A stretch of DNA of 64,000 bases from Kalaharituber pfeilii (GCA_015179045.1 WHUZ01000077.1:248001-312000), one strand, 5' to 3'; shown: positions 29,672-40,566, counted from the stretch's first letter. Program-made: numbers and translations. The notes: generated by a model not told the origin, from the letters alone.

Positions 29672-30816
29672 ATGAGGCTGAGCGCCATCGAGAGTGACGT
29701 CGCGGCGTTCCTAGAAAAGAACAATGAAGGACTGGAAAAGGGAGCGTTCCTGTACTTCGTGTGCGTAGATGCCGAAAAGCGGGAGTTCCGTTCTTTCTGC
29801 GGGGACGTAGACGACGAGAAACCTCACTGGCAAGGAGAATATTTCCAGCGCCCAAGCAAGGGATTGGGCGGCGGTTCACACGGAGCCGGTGAGTCCGGCA
29901 CCACCACCACCACCACCAGCACCACCACCACCGCCACCACCAGCACCACCGCCACAGACACCAGCCGGCCCCAGCACGAAGAAAAGAAAGGGGAAGGCTC
30001 CAACTCCCAACCGGACGTACGAGATCAAGCGCCGACTCAGCGATGAGGAGGCCAAAAAGATCGCGTCGTCTACGGGAGCACCACCAATGCCGACACCATC
30101 GCCGCGACCGGAACCATCGGCGTCGGCACCACCGCCATCAAAAACTCCCACCCCGCCACCAAAACCCTCCAACAGCCCAAAGGGAAGAGCTAAGCTTCCG
30201 ACCCAAGAAGAAGCTTATCGGCGCCACCGGGAAAACGCTCGGAAGGGCCCCACCACCACCACCTCTCCACCAACCACACCGATGCCAATACTACTAGGGG
30301 GAAAGCCGGCATCGTGATACACGGTATCGCATTGAGGAAGGACCTGGGAAAGGTCAAACAGTGGTTGGAAGCCGCGAACAAGGAGCTAGGGAGGATAAGG
30401 GGGATTCGCTGGCTAAGGAAGAGGAATGTGCTGGAGGAGGACGGCAAGAAAACTAGTTCGGTGGTGATTTTTTTTTTTTTTTTTTTATATCATTGATTGC
30501 TTGCCGCCCCACGGGCTATGGCGATGTCCTAACTAACTACTTTCTACGTCACATGACCCTACTTCTCTCCCCTACTCCCCCCAACATTTCTATCATCGCG
30601 CCCAACGGATCTCTCTCCCGCTCTCTCCCTTTCGGAGGCCTTTTCACGTGCTCCTCCCCCCCCGGCCACCTCCGCTTCCACACTCTGCACTCCTCCAGCA
30701 AGTGTTTCGTTTTCGGTGGTGATTTATCTGGGAAGAGAGATGGATGTCGAGAAGGTGAGGATTAGTGGACGGAGGTACAAGTCGGTCCGGTATGAGTCGG
30801 AGAGGGGACGGAAGTA
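29672..30816 (+). pseudogene. ORF1-like protein of the ORF1-only element, frameshifted and interrupted
   Basis: From the ATG at 29672 the frame reads MRLSAIESDVAAFLEKNNEG and a cysteine-containing segment up to SKGLGGGS. The coding then shifts frame (about 29885) into a Pro-rich region with STKKRKGKAPTPNRTYEIKR and RLSDEEAKKIASS. It shifts again (about 30295) into IVIHGIALRKDLGKVKQWLE, IRGIRWLRKRNVLEE and TSSVVI. An antisense LINE fragment splits it at 30470. After it the frame resumes as YLGREMDVEKVRISGRRYKS and ends ESERGRK at 30816. The N-terminal 70 residues differ from those of 2512-3504, so the family is modular. Confidence 0.75.
30471..30711 (-). mobile_element. 5'-truncated LINE 3' end nested in the ORF1-only element
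   Basis: 241 bp antisense, flanked by TTCGGTGGTGATTT (30457-30470 and 30712-30725). It encodes a LINE C-terminal remnant followed by 3' UTR and the hairpin tail. Confidence 0.88.
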
Positions 30817-30997
30817 GGGGATCATACTGGGCGCCACCCGCATCATGGAGGAGTGCGCGGGAACCACATGTATTTAGGTTGATAGTTGTGTTAGTTTTGT
30901 CGGTGTTTGTTCTTTCGTTAATAAAGACCCTCGCCATAGCCCATCGGGCGGCATGCGAGTATTGAAATAAAAAAAATAAAAAAAGCATGTTGAGCGC

Positions 30998-31360
30998 GCA
31001 CATGAAATGAAGGACATTTTGAGCACGTTGAGCACGTTGCGACGCCGGCGGCAGGATTACTTGCGTTGTGGGTGCAATGGAGGACTTGAGCACGTCGCGG
31101 CGCCGGCAGCAGGATTACTTGCGTTATGTACGCTGAGGGCGGAAAACTAGGTTTTGTAATGCCAGGGGCGCACCAAGGTAAAAAACCGATTTCATGGGGC
31201 GCGAGAGTGTCAAAGGAATAACAAAGTCAGAAGGCCAGAAAGCGCAGGGCGCGACCGTCGAGAGGCGATGAGGTCAGGAATGCATGGGGCGCTTAGGGCG
31301 CTCAGGGCACAAACTGTGCGTTGTGGCGCTGGGTGCCGCGTTGTGACGCGACCCATTTTT
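30998..31360. repeat. End of the GC-rich satellite block
   Basis: Continuation of TTGAGCACGTTG repeats, then two copies of GCGGCAGGATTACTTGCGTT and GGGCGC-rich words (GCGCTTAGGGCGCTCAGGGC). An abrupt switch to AT-rich DNA follows near 31360. Confidence 0.65.
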
Positions 31361-32457
31361 TGCTCATGTATCAATTAAAAATCATAACTATCATAATAGC
31401 TTTTATATTGCTTCGCTTCTGCGCTCTTGTTGTATTACAGCTCTTTGACTTAGATAGGGCATAGTAAAGTAAGTCTTGTTGTATAGAGGCATATTTGTGA
31501 TAATTTATAGTACTTACTACTAAATTTCAGAAGAGTAAAAGGGGTGCCTCACGATACCTGCCTAGTTTGGCTGGTGTATTTTCTCTAGTAACTTCTGATA
31601 GCAATTCCCAGTTGTTTGTCGACAACCCCTAGTACATACAAGGACATTGAATAGATATGCACTATTCCCGTATCTAAGATATATATACTGACCATTGCTT
31701 AAGGTTAGGAATTTGATAGTATACAAATTCTCTTAGCTGGACGTTACATAGTAAAACTAGTGCATCGAATGGAGTGAAGTTTTGCCTACCCAAGAGGTAG
31801 AATCTAACTGTGTTTGACAATTTCCTTCTTTTAACTGCTTTCGACATTTCTACTATATTCAAGTGAAAGAACTATCTAGCTTTTATAAAAAAGCTTCAAG
31901 CTTAAAAAGAATCTAACTATAGACACTACTATACATTCTCCATTTCTAGAAACTGAATTCCAGAAAACAAACAAAAAAACAAAAACAAACAAAACTTATA
32001 CACATGCATATACACACACACACAAAAAAACTTAAAAAAAAAAAAAAAAAAAAAGCTCTTTATAGTACCAGAAGTTAATAATCAACATGTTGTAACATTA
32101 CCGGCCAGCATCAGTAAGCAACACTATATATGCCATTTGCTGCTTGAGCAATTGCATACTCTTCAGCTCACGGTCACTTTACATAGTCGCATTATACACT
32201 TGCTTTACATCTATAGCTGACCGCACTCATACTACTTATAGAAGCTTTTTCTAGAGTCTATTACAAGTCTACGAGAAACTATACCTAAAGCTCTTTTTTT
32301 TATTTCAAACATCTCTATTTAGCATTATCATATAGCCTACAACACACAGACCACTTGGGTACCCTGTTGACAGCCCCTGGTCTAGTATTTATCTAGTACA
32401 CAAGTGGCAGCCTTTACTTCCTCTCACACATCCTTTACTCCTACCCTTACCCTGGCC
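31361..32457. other. AT-rich 1.1 kb without a gene
   Basis: Contains an A-rich/CA stretch at 31965-32055 ending in about 23 A, possibly a bare poly(A) tail. No gene seen. Confidence 0.4.
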
Positions 32458-32462
32458 CCTAC

Positions 32463-32704
32463 TGTTACGGAGGTGGTAAATGCAGAAAGTTACCGTCCGC
32501 CAGGTCAAAAAGACACTTGACTAGCGATACTCGCTAGTCCTCTGCGTAGCTCATATAGTACTCATTATGCGACTGCGGCGCCTTTCCGGCTGTCGCATGT
32601 CGCTTACGTCGCATATGCGCATTTCGTATGCGCTTGCATTTTTCGCTTTTCACGCGCTCCACCGGCCGCCCACACTACAGTACGGTCGCGGTGAGCCCGT
32701 AACA
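32463..32704 (-). mobile_element. Solo-LTR-like repeat (TGTTACGG family)
   Basis: 242 bp with the exact 5-bp duplication CCTAC (32458-32462 and 32705-32709). Nearly identical to 23457-23693. Confidence 0.85.
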
Positions 32705-32709
32705 CCTAC

Positions 32710-33060
32710 CCCGGCTACCCTGACCACCCCGACCACCTCGGCTACCATAACTACCACTACCATCATGATTTCTGCTGCCTCTTTATCTGCGTCCACTAGC
32801 AGCTCTTGTATGTCCTTTTCTAGTAGGAGCGGGTAGCGCCGGTGCTGAGTTTAGTATAGCTTGGACTTCCACCACAGCCTTAATGAGCAGTACAAGCCAG
32901 AAATTATAACCAAGATGGGACAGAGACAGAAGGGGAGGAGAAAGAGAGCGGAAGAGAGAAACTGGCTAAAATTGATATACAGACTGTTGGAGGCGGGGTA
33001 GGGAGGTTGGCGGGCTTGCTGGGGGGTAAGGTACTGAGACTCTGAGAGCATGGAGGTGGC
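32710..33060. other. Low-complexity CCTAC/CTACC stretch and intergenic DNA
   Basis: Degenerate CACC/TACC repeats at 32705-32775 surround the LTR insertion. No gene. Confidence 0.4.
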
Positions 33061-33375
33061 ATATAGGAGAAGGTGACGGACTGGAGTGCAGGTGGTGCGG
33101 AGAGAAAGAAGAGACAACGAAACACTTACTGGAGGAGTGCAGAGTGTGCAAGCGGAGGTGGCCGAGGGAGGAGGAGTACGTAAAAAGGCCTATGAAAGGG
33201 AGAGAAGGGGAGAGAGATCTGTTGGGTGTGATGATAAAAATGCTAGGGGAGTAGAAGAGAGAAGGAGGGTCATATGACGTAGGGGAGAGATGTAGAAAGT
33301 AGTTAGATAGTACATTGCCATAGCCCGTGGGGCAGCAAGTGATCAATAATATAAAAAAAAAACAAAAAAAAACAG
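33061..33375 (+). mobile_element. 5'-truncated LINE 3' end
   Basis: Encodes a C-terminal zinc-knuckle remnant (CRWCGERKKRQRNTYWRSA-like, then ECRVCKRRWPREEE), then 3' UTR and a CAAGTGATCAATAAT-type tail with interrupted poly(A). Target duplication not resolved. Confidence 0.7.
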
Positions 33376-33381
33376 CCAGGT

Positions 33382-33668
33382 TAGTGAGCGGCACGAGCTA
33401 GCTCGAGCTGAGTTAGAGGGTGAGCTCGAGCCTGGATTGATTATACTAGTATATATAATATTGACAAACTAAACTAAACTAAGCTAAATTTTCATCTTTC
33501 TCACTACTATCAGGTAAATTATGCATTGTCTCTAATTGTTACTATTTTAGGTATTTACAATTTATGAAACCTTGCACGGGCTAAGTATTTTAACGAGCTG
33601 TCAAGAAACATACAAGTATGATCTTGGCTCATCTGAGCTCGAGTTGGCTCGGCTCGTGCCGCTCACTA
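33382..33668. mobile_element. hAT-type MITE (TAGTGAGCGGC family), copy 3
   Basis: 287 bp, with the same termini as 4438-4782 and an interior deletion. No exact 8-bp duplication is evident, so one flank may have changed. Confidence 0.75.
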
Positions 33669-34275
33669 CACAGCCTCATTTCTGAGAGTCCACAGAACAA
33701 CAGAGAAATGAAAGTCCTGCTCAACCTTAATGAAGGTGCGTGTTTTGATCCACCATTCACCTATAGTACGGCCAGCGGGAATTGCTAGATCAACAGTATA
33801 GATTTGGATGGCATGCGGGAAGGTTGGGTTATCATTAATAGGTAAAACTACACCTGGTGGAGGAGGCGGAACGGTAGTACCAGCATAAGTCAGATGAGCA
33901 GCTGCCAGACCACCAGCAGCTGCTGGTACCCCCTAGTAGGCAGCCGCAGCATCTATTGCTAGCTGATCCTGTATTCGCTCTGACTCTCTGAGTTTTTTTG
34001 CAATATCCTGACATAGCAGATTTACAGCATGCTTAATATCATTATTTATGGCATATTTCTGCTGCCCAAGAGGGGCAAAAGTGTGCCTATGAGTAGCCCA
34101 TTGACACAAGTCTGCCCAGCGTATAGCCCCTACTGCCTGACGGCCAACAATTTTCTGATCTCGAAGGCCATTCAAGATATCTGAGTGCCAATATTGGTAC
34201 AGGGAACTAGGCATTCCCTCCTCGATGAACTCACATTTCTCTACCAGGTCTTTGATTCGTGAGTCTCCTTTTTCT
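33669..34275 (-). pseudogene. Unrecognised protein, frame broken by TAG
   Basis: The minus-strand frame reads SRIKDLVEKCEFIEEG, MPSSLYQYWHSDILNGLRDQ and IRWADLCQWATHRHTFAPLG, then an alpha-helical charged segment ending LAIDAAAAY. After a TAG (33933-33935) the same frame continues through an Ala/Pro-rich linker into PTFPHAIQIYTVDLAIPAG, EWWIKTRTFIKVEQDFHF and a stop near 33672. The coherent composition across the TAG suggests one protein of about 195 residues or more. I do not recognise the family; it could be a transposon-encoded accessory protein. Confidence 0.45.
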
Positions 34276-34550
34276 CAATTGCCACCATCATCATCTCTGT
34301 CATCATCTCCGTCTCTATCATCCTGGTGAGCACACAAAGTGCAATAGAAATCACTATCGATGAGGTCAGTAATGAAGAACCAATACACCAAGAAGAACGG
34401 CAGGAAGAGCAATCCATACCAGGTGCTTTTCCAAGCCTTGACTCGGAGGAGCTCTAGAGCTCCATTGCGAAAGGTCTCTATTCTGATCTAGATTTCTTAA
34501 GTGCTGCAAGCTATTCTATTACTTTAAATTCCACAGTTCACAAGATGAGG
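34276..34550. other. Low-complexity TCATC-rich region, no gene
   Basis: CATCATCATC/CTCTATCATC runs on the plus strand would encode an acidic tract on the minus strand, perhaps upstream of the 33669-34275 remnant. Confidence 0.35.
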
Positions 34551-34855
34551 CAGAATGAGCTTAATCTACACGTATGGCAGGCCCTTTTCCCGGGGCGATG
34601 ATGCAGAATGAGCTGAATTTTACCGGCCTGGTAGGGCCCTTTTCGCGGCGCGCGATGATGCAGAATGAGCTGAATTTTACCGGCCTGGCAGGGTCTTTTT
34701 CGCATCCGGACTTTGGGTTAGCGCGATATTCACTCGTTTTCATCCCTGTAATTCAGAAGGTTGGATCAGCGCGATCTACACTCGTATTCAGCCCTGTAAA
34801 TCAGAAGATTGGATCAGCGCGATCTGCACTCGTATTCAGTTCTTTCAAACTAGCC
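34551..34855. repeat. Two adjacent tandem repeats (about 65 bp and about 57 bp units)
   Basis: Three units containing CAGAATGAGCTGAATTTTAC (34551-34690) are followed by three units containing TCAGCGCGATCT.CACTCGTA (34729-34850). The first unit is the antisense of part of the 26931-27860 satellite. Confidence 0.75.
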
Positions 34856-35417
34856 TTTTGGAAACTTCTCTGCAGGCGATCTTGCCCTGGAAAGGACACT
34901 GACATGCGAATTCGCCATCGATGTTGGTATACAGGATGAAGGAACTTCTCTCCAGATCTGGAAACCTCATTTGAAACCCTGAAGCAAAAACTGAACGAGT
35001 TATGTTTCCTTGATGAAACTGTTCTGTCCTTGGACGTGATTGCAGGCTAAACATCTGTTGCAAACTATCTACCCTGCTTTTTGTACGGAGTTACTACTGG
35101 GGTTACGGAATCCATATCTCGACAATATTGACAAGCCTCGAGTGCTTTTATTGGAAGACGCCCCTTATGGTTTCGATGATGCCCAAATAAAATCCAGATC
35201 GGGGAAAGTTAAAATGAGGAACAACAATATTCTGAGCTTGTACTCTGATCTTTGTGCGATCCACCAAGACCATTGGCGATCGAGTGTGTGTGCCAGGTAG
35301 GGCATTATGCTACACTCAGGACAGTCGGCGATATGCAGACTTGTGGTACACAGGAGCGCCAGTTGTCTCCAATTTTCGATAACAAGGTACAGGTGTATTT
35401 CGTCCTTGTGACGCAAG
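34856..35417. other. No gene recognised
   Basis: A plus-strand ORF at 35040-35300 lacks recognisable motifs. Confidence 0.35.
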
Positions 35418-35431
35418 GTCCAGGCCGGGTT

Positions 35432-35493
35432 TTTTTTTTTTTTTTTTTTTTATATCACATGACCCCGCTTGTAGCTGTTCGCCATGGCAGGGC
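35432..35493 (-). mobile_element. GTGATTTA-type micro-insertion
   Basis: 62 bp antisense, flanked by GTCCAGGCCGGGTT (35418-35431 and 35494-35507). Only the last 40 nt of the element are present. Confidence 0.88.
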
Positions 35494-35507
35494 GTCCAGG
35501 CCGGGTT

Positions 35508-35919
35508 AGAATGTAGTGGTTGAAGGATGAAGAGTACTGCATCCCAAGATATAAAGGCAACACGTCTTCTTTAGTGAAGACTTTTCCACCAAACACCTGT
35601 CCTCGCTTTACTACATATTTTGGATATATTGCAACTATAGAAATTGCTTAACATTATACTAATTTGACATCGCTGAATCAGAATTTGCTATCATAATGAG
35701 GAAAAATCAAAATTCCATTATTTACAACCAAATTTATCATTATTCACCTAATTTGAGTCCTCCCTGTATATAGCATAGCTCAACATCCTCGAAATCAGGA
35801 ATATAATGTAGAAAACTAGTAATTCTCATCCATCTAGGGCTGGTCTTTTTATTAAAAGCCAACAATTGCATATACAGATCATGTGGGATGCAGTGCACCT
35901 TCAATTGTATAGAAGTAGT
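35508..35919. other. No gene seen
   Basis: AT-rich intergenic DNA downstream (in minus sense) of the ORF1 remnant. Confidence 0.4.
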
Positions 35920-37540
35920 TTATGTTTCTGAGCTAATCTCTATTGTTTGAGGCGGGGTCGTGCTCTCCGGAGATGGCTCCTCCGAGAGCGCGGTGACGAT
36001 GGGGCTGAATCCTAAGGCTTCAGGTGGTGGGGTCCATTCCGAGAGTATGGTATGAATGGGGCTGAGCCCCAATGGCTGTGGTGGTGGTGGGGTCTCTGGG
36101 AGGGGGTCGTCGGGACCTCCCACCAGGATGTCGAATTCCTCGTAGCTGTCGTCGCAGAACTCTATCATCAGAAACGCCCCTTCCGTCGGGTCAGAATCGC
36201 TTCCTGTGCGTTTCCAAGAACGTTTCCACCTTGCGGCTAGTACAGTGCCCCAGGTAATGCCAACGCTATGTAGCATTTCCCTGATGGACTCCCAGTCTGG
36301 AATTGGGGGCGGGGGGCTGTCTTCTTCTTTCTCCTCCGCTGCTGGAGGAGGCGCGCGCGGCGCGGCAGTCTCTTCTTTCTTCTGGGGGGCGGCGGTCTCT
36401 TTCTTTTGTGTCTCGACCCATTGTGCCACGGGGTCGGGCGCGGAGGCGGCAGTGTTCCCAACGGGCCGGCCAGGGCCATAGAAATCTAGGCCGGCCGTGA
36501 GGTCCGCCCGCGCCGGTCCAGGCGGCCTGAATGTTTCAGGCCGGCCCAGGCCGCCCAGGCCGGTCCAGGCCATTCAGGCCATTCAGGCCGGTCCAGGCCA
36601 TTCAGGCTGCAGTGTGAGTTAAGTTATACAGTAGCTAGCTATATACAGAACGTACTCTAAATCCTACGTATACCTCATTCTCTAATGTTTAGGATTTTGC
36701 TTGCTGATTTTACACCGCCAGTATCGCTTTCCATTAGCCATGCACATCTTCACCATTGTGTCAAATCCAACTTTGTCGCACCAGATTTTTGTAACCCAAA
36801 TTCCAGAAGACTCAATATCGGCATCAGATTGGACTGCAGGGAATCGTCGATGCAAGGTCAAAACATGAACTGCACTATGGAGGGTGAAAAATAGGAGAAT
36901 ACTAAAGGAATCATCATCGCCAGTAACGGTGGTTGGAATGTCTGTCTCCCTGCAATACTAATAAGAAATTAGTATATAGTCAAGCGATACAAAAAAAAAT
37001 TACTTACCTGAATACCTGCGAAAAGCGCTGCTCAATAAAAAAAAGTCTAGATAGTTATTCGAAAATATTGAAAGGTTCATATTAAATCCGTGTCCAAGTA
37101 ACCTGAACGGCCTGAATGGCCTGGACCAGCCTGGGCGGCCTGGGCGGCCTGGACCGGCCTGGACCAGCCTGGACGGCCTGGACCGGCCTGGGCGGCCTGG
37201 GCGGCCTGGGCAGTCTGGACGGTCTGAAACCGCCCAGGCCGGTCTTTGTCTTTTTCGGCATTTCTATTGGCTAGTGGGTGGTGATCCATGTCTGTCTATT
37301 GGATCTTGGCGCCGGCTGGGGTGTGGCAACGAGGTGGTGAGCTGAAGATTCCTCGCGATTTTGCCCCTCGGGGGAAAAGCGCAGTGTCGGGTATTTGGGA
37401 ATAAAATTTAGATCAAAAGACTCAGCTCGATGAGAGCTTTCGATCTATGTAGTTTTCGCTGGGGGGGACGTTGTGGTTATGGAGTTGCTTCCAAACGCTC
37501 GTCCTGAGGTGGTTGTTGTTCCTGGTGAGAGTCTGAGAGG
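35920..37540 (-). pseudogene. ORF1-only element, 3'-less and split by GGCC-rich MITE sequence
   Basis: The leader shared with 29438 runs from about 37540 to 37300 on the minus strand. The ORF starts MDHHPLANRNAEKDKD at 37289. GGCC-iterated MITE-like DNA occupies about 36460-37250. Coding resumes near 36459 with DPVAQWVETQKKETAAPQKK, Pro-rich acidic sequence, WESIREMLHSVGITWGTVLA, an acidic loop and two LG(L/F)SPI repeats, stopping at 35920. The RRM-like C-terminus and hairpin tail are absent. The LGFSPI repeats tie it to 2512-3504. Confidence 0.65.
36460..37250. mobile_element. GGCC-iterated hAT-like MITE relative (termini unresolved)
   Basis: A left arm (about 36460-36608) of CCAGGCCATTCAGGCCGG-type units and a right arm (about 37098-37250) of inverted GGCCTGGACCGGCCTGG-type units flank 490 bp of AT-rich DNA, as in 18253-19546. 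The CAATGAATCC ends and an 8-bp TSD were not found. Confidence 0.55.
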
Positions 37541-37686
37541 GTGAATTGTAGGTAGAATAAGAAAATTCAAATTCTGAGTGGCCCGGGCCAGTCACTAACC
37601 AGCGTTCCATTGAGTAGTCCGGGCTAGTGGCCACTGGTCCGGGCCAGTGGCCACTGGAACGTTTGTTACGAATGGCCCGGCACATA
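37541..37686. other. Short intergenic stretch with GGCCCGGGCCAGTGGCCACTGG-like words
   Basis: A palindromic GGCCAGTGGCCACTGG motif occurs twice at 37620-37660; no gene. Confidence 0.4.
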
Positions 37687-37688
37687 TA

Positions 37689-38553
37689 CAGTCTACCCTT
37701 GCTATACCGGACCTCGCTATACCGGAAACCTTGCTATACCGGATAGCCTCTGGCTGCAACGTCCGTTCCCCATACAAATCGCCCTTGCTATACCGGACGC
37801 CCTAACAATTCCGGACCGGACAGAAACCTCCAGACAAGTACCCCCCTGTCTCCATACAAATAATATTTGCTATACCGGACACGCTAATACTAATACATCT
37901 TAGACTACTCCATTTCACACTCGGCTGCCACCACTGCTGTCACTGCTTCTGCTAATGCCGTTGCTACTACTGCTACCATCACTTGCTACAAATGTTGTTC
38001 GAGTAATGGAAACTGGGCACTTCGTTGCTTCTTGTTCCATGTTCCGAGATTAATTGCTAACCACTTACCACTTTATTTCAAAATACCTGACTAAGTAGAA
38101 ACAGCTACTGGTCAGCTTAAAATAATAAATTAGATACCTAGGATATCAAAGTTAAGTTAAAGTACAGTAATCTTACCAATTCATCTGAAAGATGTTTATC
38201 AAATTCATTCAACTTTTCTGTAATGAAATGAAAAAAAAAAAAAAAAAAAAAAAAAATTCAACTTTTCTTTAGCATATTTTGGTTCTAATCAATGTTTACA
38301 TATTTGATGCTTCTCAAGCACACTCAAGGTCCAACATTTTTCTAGATTTCATGACTGATGCATATTGATGTCTTTGGCTGGGTGTGAAACAAGTTGATAT
38401 TTACTTCGTTCATATCCTATTTCAGTAATTATTTGAATTCACAAAATTTTATCACCCCCCTTGTCTGCCAAGCATTTTATTCTATACCGGAACCTTGCTA
38501 TACCGGACGAAAAGTGCCAGATTTTAGGGATCCGGTATAGCAAGGGTAGACTG
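37689..38553. mobile_element. pogo/Fot1-type MITE (CAGTCTACCCTTGC termini)
   Basis: Flanked by TA (37687-37688 and 38554-38555). TIR CAGTCTACCCTTGCTATACC continues with GGA. The word TTGCTATACCGGA is repeated about five times near both ends, a likely transposase-binding array. No coding capacity. A 36-bp retroinsertion lies at 38220-38255. Confidence 0.82.
38220..38255 (+). mobile_element. Minimal LINE-tail insertion (11 nt + poly(A))
   Basis: GTAATGAAATG plus 25 A, flanked by the 13-bp duplication ATTCAACTTTTCT (38207-38219 and 38256-38268). The hairpin is entirely absent. Confidence 0.88.
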
Positions 38554-38555
38554 TA

Positions 38556-39150
38556 GTATCGTTTAACTCAAACATAATACAAATACTAATGTAATGATAG
38601 GATAGTATTGGAGCTGCAGTACCGGAAATCAAAATGGGCCCTCTCAGGAGGAAGAGGTTGCTTGCTTGGTTCTCAAGCTGCTGCTAGAAAGGCGAAAAGG
38701 AGAGTGGTTACACTGGAAGTAAATACCCTCGAGCCGGTTGCAGTAGGGGTACATATCTCCGGACAGACTGCTTGTAAATAGCGAAAAGTGAAGAGTTTTT
38801 AATAGATGAGTCTGAGTAGGAATCAGAGGAGGAACAACAGGAGAAGGATATTCAGGGCTTGAGTGTGATGGTGGATGATAACAATGAGCTGATGAAGAAT
38901 ACAATTAATGTGAACTTTGCTATTGTTAACAGAGTGAAGTTCAGATGGATATAAAACAGGTAAGGGGTGGGGTTGCCAAGTCACCGAGGTTCGGTTGTTG
39001 GTATGAATGAGAAAGAGAAGGGGAAAAAAATAAAATGTCGTCATATAGTCTCACGCATTCCAGACTTAACCTAACATGAACTATAGCAGCAATTTCTATC
39101 ACACTTCCCTTATGATAATATACCCCCCCACAATGTACTGAGCGCTCAAC
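38556..39150. other. No gene recognised
   Basis: Short ORFs only; AT-leaning. Confidence 0.35.
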
Positions 39151-39508
39151 ATTTTTTTTTTTTTTTTCTTAATATCTTTACTCGCATGCCGCCGTTTCCA
39201 TCTACAGGTCCGCCCAACGCAGTAGTTCCGCCACCGGATCCCCTTCCCCTGCGCATCGTTTCCAGCCCGCCCGGCCATCTCCTACTCCATGTCCTGCACC
39301 TGTCCCATATGTGTGACGTTGTTCCGTCCTCTTCCCCACACCATCGCCATTCCGGTCCGTCTTCCTTCCCGGTCTTGTGTCCTCATGCCCGCAGGCTGTT
39401 ACGCCCCAGCAGGCCCTCCAGGGTGCATACTTCAAAACCCACCTCTGTCAGTGCTTGTAGCTAAGTCCCAGTCTGTTTCAGCTCGCCGTGCCTTGGCCTC
39501 CTGGCGCA

Positions 39509-39541
<33 letters not shown>

Positions 39542-39575
39542 CATTATTTGCGTGCCGCCCTGTGGGCTATGGCGA
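39151..39575 (-). mobile_element. LINE 3' end piece plus a second antisense tail
   Basis: A poly(T)/TTAATATCTTTACTCGCATG half-tail (39151-39193) abuts about 310 bp. In minus sense this encodes a knuckle region (RWCGEEDGTTSHIWDRC, then TWSRRWPGG) of a LINE ORF2 C-terminus. A second complete tail starts at 39509 (poly(T), then ATTTGCGTGCC...GGCGAG). Target duplications are not resolved. Confidence 0.65.
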
Positions 39576-39580
39576 GATTA

Positions 39581-40552
39581 ACTACAAAGGGAAGATAAGG
39601 AAGAAAAGAAAGGAGGCGAGAGTGAATTATGAAATATTAGTCTGAGTACCGCCGGTAGCAGTCAATAGAAGTCTTGGCCGAACTGCCCGAGACACATACT
39701 TCATTTTCTAAGATACCCTCTTAAAGCGATGTATGTACAGTAGCTTGGAAAGGGTCATGCAAGGAGATGCCTTCCTATTGAGGTAGGCGGGACCAGGAAC
39801 GCCGATGTACAGACTCCCAGTAATCTCGTAACCTGGCTCCCGGGTCAGCGAAGCAATGTGCACAAAGTCTTGGCGTATGTTACATAAGCTGCGCCAAACT
39901 CATAACTTCCCACACCGTCCTGATTTACTACTGCAAATCTTGTCTGGTCTATCCTCTGCAAGGAGAACAGTCTATCGTCCCTTTCGTGGTTTATTCTTTG
40001 GCTAATAACAGCAGCACTTGCTCCCAGATATGGGATTTGATTTCAGCTGTGAAAGCCAAAATCCGGCCTGTGATCGCATGGTCCTAGCACATCTTTGTGC
40101 AGCATCAATTGGGTCCAGATTAACTCAGCCGTAGAAGAGCAATGCCGTACAGCACTTCATAATCTATCAAGTGGGGACCATCGTCTTGCTCAAGTCGCAG
40201 CAGCTATAGCAGTCTGTGCAGTCAAGAAACTTTCTTATGAAGTCCTCGCAGTACATCTAAGTATAAACCGTCAGGAGATAGAATCACCATTGCAGGCAAC
40301 CATGCTATTTCAGAACAGCTACAAGGCCATGTCCGAAATATATGGGACTACTTGGTCAATATTTCTATAAACTCTAGACAGATTCTTGCATTAAAAGACT
40401 ATGAGCTGGGGGGAGGACGATGTAAGTCCATAGAGCCCTGAGGATATGGGTGAGAGATTACAGTAGGGGATGCGACACGGGATTTTCAACAGGCAGTGCA
40501 AATTCCGTCTGCCCAAAGTTCGAAAAAATTTCTGGAAGTGGTACAGGAACAT
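39581..40552. other. Unrecognised DNA with an orphan ORF (40095-40370, plus)
   Basis: The plus ORF reads CSINWVQINSAVEEQCRTAL...VAAAIAVCAVKKLSYEVL and has protein-like composition but no recognised family. At 40480-40566 the frame NSVCPKFEKISGSGTGTSIF leads into the LINE insertion and, past it, continues KYGGITSCQYANRPNQSEIY. A host or element gene was probably interrupted there. Confidence 0.35.
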
Positions 40553-40566
40553 CGATATTTTTGGAA

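Larger units (their letters stand above)
29438..30984 (+). mobile_element. ORF1-only retroelement, longest leader, in satellite DNA
   Basis: Flanked by GCATGTTGAGCGC (29425-29437 and 30985-30997). Leader from CACCGACAACAACCACC through GATCGAAAGC and TTTCCCCCGCGGGGCGAAATC, then the ORF1-like region, 3' UTR, hairpin tail and A-rich tail. About 1.29 kb without its nested LINE piece. The same leader, inverted, ends at about 37540, so 29438 is probably close to the natural 5' end. Confidence 0.85.

Noticed and set aside
31965..32055. Possible bare poly(A) retroinsertion
   Set aside because: No TAATGA tail or flanking duplication found, so simple-sequence expansion is equally likely.
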